This document shows, one piece after another, positions 5,008-11,660 of a stretch of 11,660 nucleotides of DNA; position 1 is the stretch's first letter; every line of letters starts with the position of its first letter. This DNA comes from an uncultured Lachnospiraceae bacterium (GTDB lineage: Bacteria; Bacillota; Clostridia; Lachnospirales; Lachnospiraceae). The stretch lies in NCBI GenBank assembly GCA_910579325.1, contig CAJTTU010000078.1, positions 1 through 11,660 of the forward strand. Direction: 5' to 3'. A program made the position numbers and the translations under genes. The notes under the pieces are model-generated. The model did not search any database. It worked only from the letters and a program-made list of their open reading frames with translations, and was not told the origin of the DNA.

Positions 5008-6921
5008 ATGAGCGCAGATTACAATGCGGAACAAATACAGATACTGGAAGGCCTCGAGGCAGTGCGAAAAAGACCGGGTATGTACATCGGCAGCACGTCG
5101 GCCAGAGGACTGCATCATCTGGTATATGAGATTGTAGATAATTCGGTGGATGAGGCTCTGGCAGGCTTTTGTACGGAAATAGAAGTGACCGTCCATCAGG
5201 ATCAGTCCGTGACGGTGATCGACAACGGCCGCGGAATGCCTGTAGATATTCATCCGAAGGCCGGAGTTCCGGCCGTGGAAGTGATATTTACCCAGCTTCA
5301 TGCCGGAGGCAAGTTCGGCGGCGGCGCTTATAAAGTATCCGGCGGCCTTCACGGAGTAGGCGCTTCCGTGGTCAATGCCCTGTCAGACTGGCTGGAAGTG
5401 GAGATTTTTACAGGAGGTTATATTTATAAAGAAAAATTTGAACGGGGAAAGGTAGTCAGTTCTCTGGAAAAAACAGGGAGATGTCCGGAAGATCGGCATG
5501 GGTCAAAAGTTACTTTTAAAGCGGATGGCAGCATATTTGAAGAAACGGTGTTCGATTACAATGTGTTAAAACAGCGTCTGCGGGAAATGGCTTTTCTGAC
5601 CAAAGGGCTGAAGATCACGCTGATCGATGAGCGGGGAGAGAGACAGGAAAAAACCTTCCATTATGAGGGCGGCATCAAGGAATTTGTCCAGTATCTGAAC
5701 CGAAGTACTACCCCTCTTTACAATGAGATTATCTATTGTGAGGGGGAAAAGGACAAGATTATTGTGGAAGTGGCCATGCAGCACAATGATTCCTATAATG
5801 AGAGCGTCTACAGCTTTGTCAATAATATCACAACCCCCGAGGGCGGTACCCATCTGGCCGGGTTTAAAAGCGCTCTGACCAAAACCTTTAATGATTACGC
5901 CAAAAAGAATAAGCTGTTAAAGGAAAGCGAAGGAGGGCTGGCCGGAGAAGATATCCGGGAGGGGCTGACCACCATTATCAGCGTGAAAATCGAGGACCCT
6001 CAGTTTGAGGGTCAGACGAAGCAGAAGCTGGGCAACAGCGACGCCCGGGGCGCCGTGGACAGTATTGTCAGTGAGCAGCTGACTTATTTTCTGGAACAGA
6101 ATCCCCAGGTGGCCAGAGCCATCTGTGATAAAGCCATTTTAGCCCAGCGTGCCAGAGCCGCGGCGAGAAAGGCCAGGGACCTGACCAGAAGAAAAACAGC
6201 CCTTGACGGTATGGCCCTTCCCGGTAAGCTGGCGGACTGCTCCGATAAAAACCCGGAAAACTGCGAGATCTATATTGTGGAGGGAAATTCCGCCGGCGGC
6301 TCCGCAAAATCCGCCAGGTCAAGGGCGACCCAGGCCATTCTGCCCTTGCGGGGGAAGATTCTGAACGTGGAGAAGGCAAGGCTGGACAGAATTTATGCCA
6401 ATGCCGAGATCAAGGCCATGATTACCGCTTTCGGAACCGGTATCCATGAGGATTTTGATATCACAAAGCTGCGGTATCACAAGATTATCATTATGACCGA
6501 TGCCGATGTGGACGGCGCCCATATCAGTACGTTATTATTAACCTTTTTGTACCGATTTATGCCAGAGCTGATCAAACAGGGATACGTCTATCTGGCCCAG
6601 CCGCCGTTGTATAAGATAGAGAAAAACAAAAATGTCTGGTATGCCTACAGCGATGAGGAGCTGAACGGCATTCTCACCGAAATCGGCCGGGATAATAACA
6701 ACAAAATTCAGCGGTATAAAGGTCTGGGGGAAATGGATGCTTCTCAGCTGTGGGAGACCACGATGGACCCGGAACGGCGGATTCTGCTTCGCGTAACCAT
6801 GAACGAGGAGGAATCAACGGATATCGATTTGACCTTTACGACTCTGATGGGCGATAAGGTAGAGCCAAGACGGGAATTTATCGAGGCGAACGCGAAATTT
6901 GTGAAGAATCTGGATATTTAA
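5008..6921 (+). CDS. gyrB: DNA gyrase subunit B
   Basis: GyrB is the ATPase subunit of gyrase (A2B2), which introduces negative supercoils and relieves strain ahead of forks. From 5008 it has 637 residues, normal for the short Gram-positive form. The GHKL ATPase site shows EIVDNSVDEA (41-50), DNGRGMP (72-78) and GLHGVGASVVNALS (113-126); the QTK loop is at 336-338. The TOPRIM domain shows EGNSAGGSAK (425-434), PLRGKILNVEKA (446-457) and the metal-binding MTDADVDGAH (496-505). The C-terminal YKGLGEMD is at 570-577. The residue after EG is Asn (codon 6286-6288), where E. coli has Asp426. The 77-nt gap after recF holds a short AGTGTG/CACACT inverted repeat (4929-4961) and no convincing promoter, so it may be read from upstream. 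Confidence 0.98.
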   Translation: MSADYNAEQIQILEGLEAVRKRPGMYIGSTSARGLHHLVYEIVDNSVDEALAGFCTEIEVTVHQDQSVTVIDNGRGMPVDIHPKAGVPAVEVIFTQLHAGGKFGGGAYKVSGGLHGVGASVVNALSDWLEVEIFTGGYIYKEKFERGKVVSSLEKTGRCPEDRHGSKVTFKADGSIFEETVFDYNVLKQRLREMAFLTKGLKITLIDERGERQEKTFHYEGGIKEFVQYLNRSTTPLYNEIIYCEGEKDKIIVEVAMQHNDSYNESVYSFVNNITTPEGGTHLAGFKSALTKTFNDYAKKNKLLKESEGGLAGEDIREGLTTIISVKIEDPQFEGQTKQKLGNSDARGAVDSIVSEQLTYFLEQNPQVARAICDKAILAQRARAAARKARDLTRRKTALDGMALPGKLADCSDKNPENCEIYIVEGNSAGGSAKSARSRATQAILPLRGKILNVEKARLDRIYANAEIKAMITAFGTGIHEDFDITKLRYHKIIIMTDADVDGAHISTLLLTFLYRFMPELIKQGYVYLAQPPLYKIEKNKNVWYAYSDEELNGILTEIGRDNNNKIQRYKGLGEMDASQLWETTMDPERRILLRVTMNEEESTDIDLTFTTLMGDKVEPRREFIEANAKFVKNLDI

Positions 6922-6935
6922 AATAAAATAGCGGA

Positions 6936-6967
6936 AGTCCTATGCCGGTTCAGGTATCGGAAGGACT
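6936..6967 (+). other. stem-loop in the gyrB-gyrA gap
   Basis: AGTCCT (6936-6941) pairs with AGGACT (6962-6967). Directly inside, ATGCC (6942-6946) pairs with GGTAT (6953-6957) with one G-U, leaving a 6-nt loop and a 4-nt bulge on the 3' side. There is no T-run. It could adjust the relative levels of the two gyrase messages, or be incidental. Confidence 0.45.
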
Positions 6968-6998
6968 GTAGCGGAACTAAAATAAGATAGGAGGATCA

Positions 6999-9506
<2,508 letters not shown>

Positions 9507-9533
9507 GAAAAAATAAGAAGAATCAGAATGGTT

Positions 9534-9577
9534 AAAAAAAGCAGTCAGTGAATTGTGTGTCAGCTGGCTGCTTTTTT
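9534..9577 (+). terminator. intrinsic terminator after gyrA
   Basis: GCAGTCAG (9541-9548) pairs with CTGGCTGC (9564-9571), with one G-U, flanked by seven As upstream (9534-9540) and six Ts downstream (9572-9577). Beyond these, AATCAGAA (9521-9528) and TTCTGATT (9576-9583) are also complementary, so the structure could extend. It separates the origin/gyrase cluster from the next genes. Confidence 0.93.
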
Positions 9578-9609
9578 CTGATTGCATATATTCTTTATAT
9601 TTTGATTTT

Positions 9610-9642
9610 ACTCAGGTGAAACCGAGTCGGATAAAACCGAGT
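9610..9642. repeat. ACCGAGT repeats upstream of the ATPase promoter
   Basis: AAACCGAGT occurs at 9619-9627 and 9634-9642, 15 bp apart. An inverted, slightly imperfect copy ACTCAGGT (9610-9617) precedes the first. The second copy ends five bases before the -35 box. The placement suggests regulator binding sites, but no known regulator is recognised. Confidence 0.55.
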
Positions 9643-9647
9643 AAAAA

Positions 9648-9676
9648 TTGACATTTATTTTTTTATATGTTATATT
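9648..9676 (+). promoter_or_regulatory. promoter of the ATPase gene
   Basis: A perfect -35 TTGACA (9648-9653), a 17-base spacer and -10 TATATT (9671-9676) preceded by an extended TGT (9668-9670). The expected start is near 9683, only about 13 bases before the likely TTG start codon. A 7-bp inverted repeat, TCGGATA (9627-9633) and TATCCGA (9682-9688), flanks the promoter. Confidence 0.88.
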
Positions 9677-9695
9677 GAATCTATCCGAAGGAAGA

Positions 9696-11069
9696 TTGTG
9701 GAAGAACAGAATTCAGGAGAGACTTTTTTTGGAAAAAAAATACCAGTCCGTATCTCTGATTTATGGGCGCCGGCGTGTCGGAAAAAGTGAGCTGATTAAG
9801 CAAGTTTTAAGGGAATCTGAAGTCCTCGGCATCTATTATGAATGCAAACAGACCACGGAATTGAATAATGTAGACAGCTTGTCCGTATTGATTTCTGAAA
9901 AATTCAACTTACCCAAACTGGCGTTCGGGAGTATGGAGGAGGTACTGGATTTTCTGTTTCGGAGGTCTGAAAAAGAAAAATTAATTGTTGTATTGGATGA
10001 ATATTCTTATCTGAGAGATTGCGTAAAAGGTATGGACAGTGTCCTGCAGTTCCTGGTCGATCGGTATCATGATACCGCCAATATGAAATTGATCCTTTGC
10101 GGTTCTTTTGTGGATATTATGAAATCTCTTTTGTTTAATGAGAATCCGTTATATGGACGTGTAGATCTGACGATTAATCTAAAGCCTATGGACTATTTTG
10201 AGTCCGCACTGTTTTATCCGGAATTTTCAGATGAGGATAAAGTCAGGCTGTACAGCGTATTTGGGGGAATTCCTTACTTTAATAAGCTGATCGATTCGGA
10301 TTTATCGGTAAAAGAGAACATTATGGATCTGATTGCTTCCCCCGGAGCAAGACTGGAAAATGAAGTATCGATGTATTTAAGGTCTGAAATATCTAAAATT
10401 GTCAATGCGAATGAGGTGTTTGAGGCATTGGCCAGAGGTTTTTCAAAATACAGTGATATTTTGTCTCAGTCCAATGTATCCAGTGGGCCGGCCATGGTGG
10501 ATGTCCTTGATAAGCTGATTCGTATGGAAATGGTGGAGAAACAGGCGCCGATTAATGATGAGCATAATCGAAAAAGAATGAGTTACCATATTTTAGATCA
10601 GCTGTCTCTTTTTTATTATCGGTATATTTTCCGTTATGCCTCTCAGCTTGGCGTGATGGAGCCGGAAACCTTTTATGACCGTTATATCAGAGAAGATTTT
10701 GAGGAACAGTATGTTCCCCTTGCTTTTGAGACAGTCTGCAAACAGTATTTAATCCGCCGGAACCGTCTTGGACTGATCGAAGAACCGTTTGAAAAAATTG
10801 GAAAATACTATTATGACGATCCGGTCAGAAGAAAAAACGGCGAGTTTGATATTGTGACCCAGGATGCAAAGGGGTATATATTTTATGAGGCAAAATTCCG
10901 TAAAGAGCCTATAACCTCAGCAATGATCAACAATGAAATACAACAGGTAGAGGCAACGGGGCTAAACTGCTATCAATATGGCTTTATCAGCAGGGTGGGA
11001 TTTGATTTAGAGCCCGGAGAAAATATGATTTTCATTGAATTGAAAGAGCTTTATAACGGTTTGGAATAG
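9696..11069 (+). CDS. STAND-type ATPase (PF01637-like) with C-terminal DUF234-like, PD-(D/E)XK-like domain
   Basis: The 457-residue product has Walker A GRRRVGKS (24-31), Walker B LIVVLDEYSYL (96-106), a sensor-like KLILCGS (131-137), then LYGRVDLTINLKPM (152-165) and FGGIPYF (189-195), all typical of the archaeal-type (MNS clade) STAND ATPases. A winged-helix-like middle region follows. The C-terminal part has GEFDIV (382-387) and EAK (398-400), the spacing of a PD-(D/E)XK nuclease-fold active site. The family is common in Clostridia, Bacteroidetes and archaea; its function is not established, and nuclease activity here is inference. TTG at 9696 is chosen because it aligns the N-terminal WKNRIQERLFLEKKY with the usual start of relatives; GAAGG (9687-9691) precedes it closely. 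A TTG at 9729 has better-spaced AGGAG (9715-9719) but would lose that conserved start. Reading from 9648 would start inside the promoter. The gene is visibly AT-richer than gyrA. Confidence 0.85.
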   Translation: MWKNRIQERLFLEKKYQSVSLIYGRRRVGKSELIKQVLRESEVLGIYYECKQTTELNNVDSLSVLISEKFNLPKLAFGSMEEVLDFLFRRSEKEKLIVVLDEYSYLRDCVKGMDSVLQFLVDRYHDTANMKLILCGSFVDIMKSLLFNENPLYGRVDLTINLKPMDYFESALFYPEFSDEDKVRLYSVFGGIPYFNKLIDSDLSVKENIMDLIASPGARLENEVSMYLRSEISKIVNANEVFEALARGFSKYSDILSQSNVSSGPAMVDVLDKLIRMEMVEKQAPINDEHNRKRMSYHILDQLSLFYYRYIFRYASQLGVMEPETFYDRYIREDFEEQYVPLAFETVCKQYLIRRNRLGLIEEPFEKIGKYYYDDPVRRKNGEFDIVTQDAKGYIFYEAKFRKEPITSAMINNEIQQVEATGLNCYQYGFISRVGFDLEPGENMIFIELKELYNGLE

Positions 11070-11085
11070 TGTGTGGGGGTTGCAT

Positions 11086-11660
11086 ATGGCTGATCAAAAA
11101 TTCTCTGATTTGACAGTTTCACAGATTATTACTTTTTTAGATGTGGCGGAGACGCTGAATATGTCCCAGTCGGCGGAAAAACTGTTCGTGGGGCAACCGA
11201 CGATCAGCAAGCGGATTAATGATATTGAGGCGATTTTGAAGCTGAAGTTATTTCACAGGACAAAAAACAATCTGACGCTGACTCAGGCGGGGAAACAGTT
11301 TTATTATGATGTGAAACGTGTCTATGAGCATCTGGAACAGAGCGTATATAATGCACAGGCTATTCAGCGTTCATATCAGGGGAATTTTAATTTATGTATT
11401 GATACAATATTTGATATGGATGTTTTATATAAGCTGATTACGGATTTTAAAGGCCTTTATCCGCGGATAAATATTAATATGGAAACGGATTTGTATTACG
11501 TAAAACATCGTATTATAAATTGTGAGATCGATCTGGCAATGGTTGATTCCGATTTAAATGATCCGGATAAAAGGTTAAGCTATTACAAGATTTTAGAATA
11601 TCCGCTATGCATTGTCGTGTCAAAAGAACACCATCTTGCGGGACGGGAACATTTAAGCTT
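11086..11660 (+). CDS. LysR-family transcriptional regulator, C-terminus beyond window
   Basis: From the ATG at 11086 an open frame runs to the right edge (191 codons plus two bases, no stop). The N-terminus is a LysR winged helix-turn-helix (about residues 10-68): FLDVAETLNMSQSAEKLFVG, then QPTISKRINDIE and KLFHRTKNNLTLTQAG. A linker helix (about 70-95) and the start of the effector-binding domain (from about 100) follow. LysR proteins are usually about 300 residues, so roughly a third is missing. A G-rich ribosome site (11075-11079) lies about six bases before the ATG. The gene begins 16 nt after the ATPase stop, so the two are probably co-transcribed. Its target and ligand cannot be told from the sequence. 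Confidence 0.93.
   Translation, partial: MADQKFSDLTVSQIITFLDVAETLNMSQSAEKLFVGQPTISKRINDIEAILKLKLFHRTKNNLTLTQAGKQFYYDVKRVYEHLEQSVYNAQAIQRSYQGNFNLCIDTIFDMDVLYKLITDFKGLYPRININMETDLYYVKHRIINCEIDLAMVDSDLNDPDKRLSYYKILEYPLCIVVSKEHHLAGREHLS

Noticed and set aside
9648..9695. Start of the ATPase at TTG 9648
   Set aside because: This TTG is the first three bases of the -35 box, so it would not be in the transcript.
11655..11660. AAGCTT (HindIII site) exactly at the right edge
   Set aside because: It could mark a clone end, but a six-base site at a window edge may be coincidence and nothing else supports it.

Overview
This window is the chromosomal replication-origin neighbourhood of a low-to-mid GC Firmicute. 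The order rpmH (minus) / oriC / dnaA-dnaN-yaaA-recF-gyrB-gyrA (plus) is the classic Bacillota origin arrangement. Protein flavour (the DnaA N-terminus, a 72-residue S4 protein, no remB/yaaB gene between recF and gyrB) fits a clostridial, probably Lachnospiraceae, genome. That family-level placement is inference.

Layout. Positions 1-114 (minus) hold the first 38 codons of rpmH with a strong promoter at 163-191. The 690-nt gap 115-804 holds the upstream DnaA-box cluster (279-463), an AT-rich stretch with no recognisable gene, the dnaA promoter (647-675) and a structured-looking leader. dnaA (805-2142) is followed by a 252-nt intergenic region packed with DnaA boxes. That region ends in a box / GC cluster / trinucleotide / A-T tract order resembling the basal unwinding system known from Bacillus subtilis. 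The origin therefore looks bipartite, flanking dnaA, with the likely melting site just upstream of dnaN. dnaN (2395-3510), yaaA (3637-3855), recF (3845-4930, overlapping yaaA by 11 nt), gyrB (5008-6921) and gyrA (6999-9506) follow on the same strand, and gyrA is closed by a strong intrinsic terminator (9534-9577).

After the terminator comes different material: a strong, stand-alone promoter with repeated upstream motifs drives a STAND-type ATPase (PF01637-like) with a C-terminal PD-(D/E)XK-like (DUF234-like) domain. Sixteen nucleotides later a LysR-family regulator begins and runs off the right edge. These two genes are visibly AT-richer than gyrA and look like an accessory pair next to the core origin cluster.

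How it works together: DnaA binds both box clusters and melts the dnaA-dnaN region; DnaN is the processivity clamp; RecF handles gap repair at forks; GyrB/GyrA remove positive supercoils. The most unusual structure is an architecture seen three times around dnaA: two oppositely oriented DnaA boxes embedded in 15-18 bp inverted-repeat arms, with another box or near-box in the central spacer (292-333, 415-459, 2209-2258).
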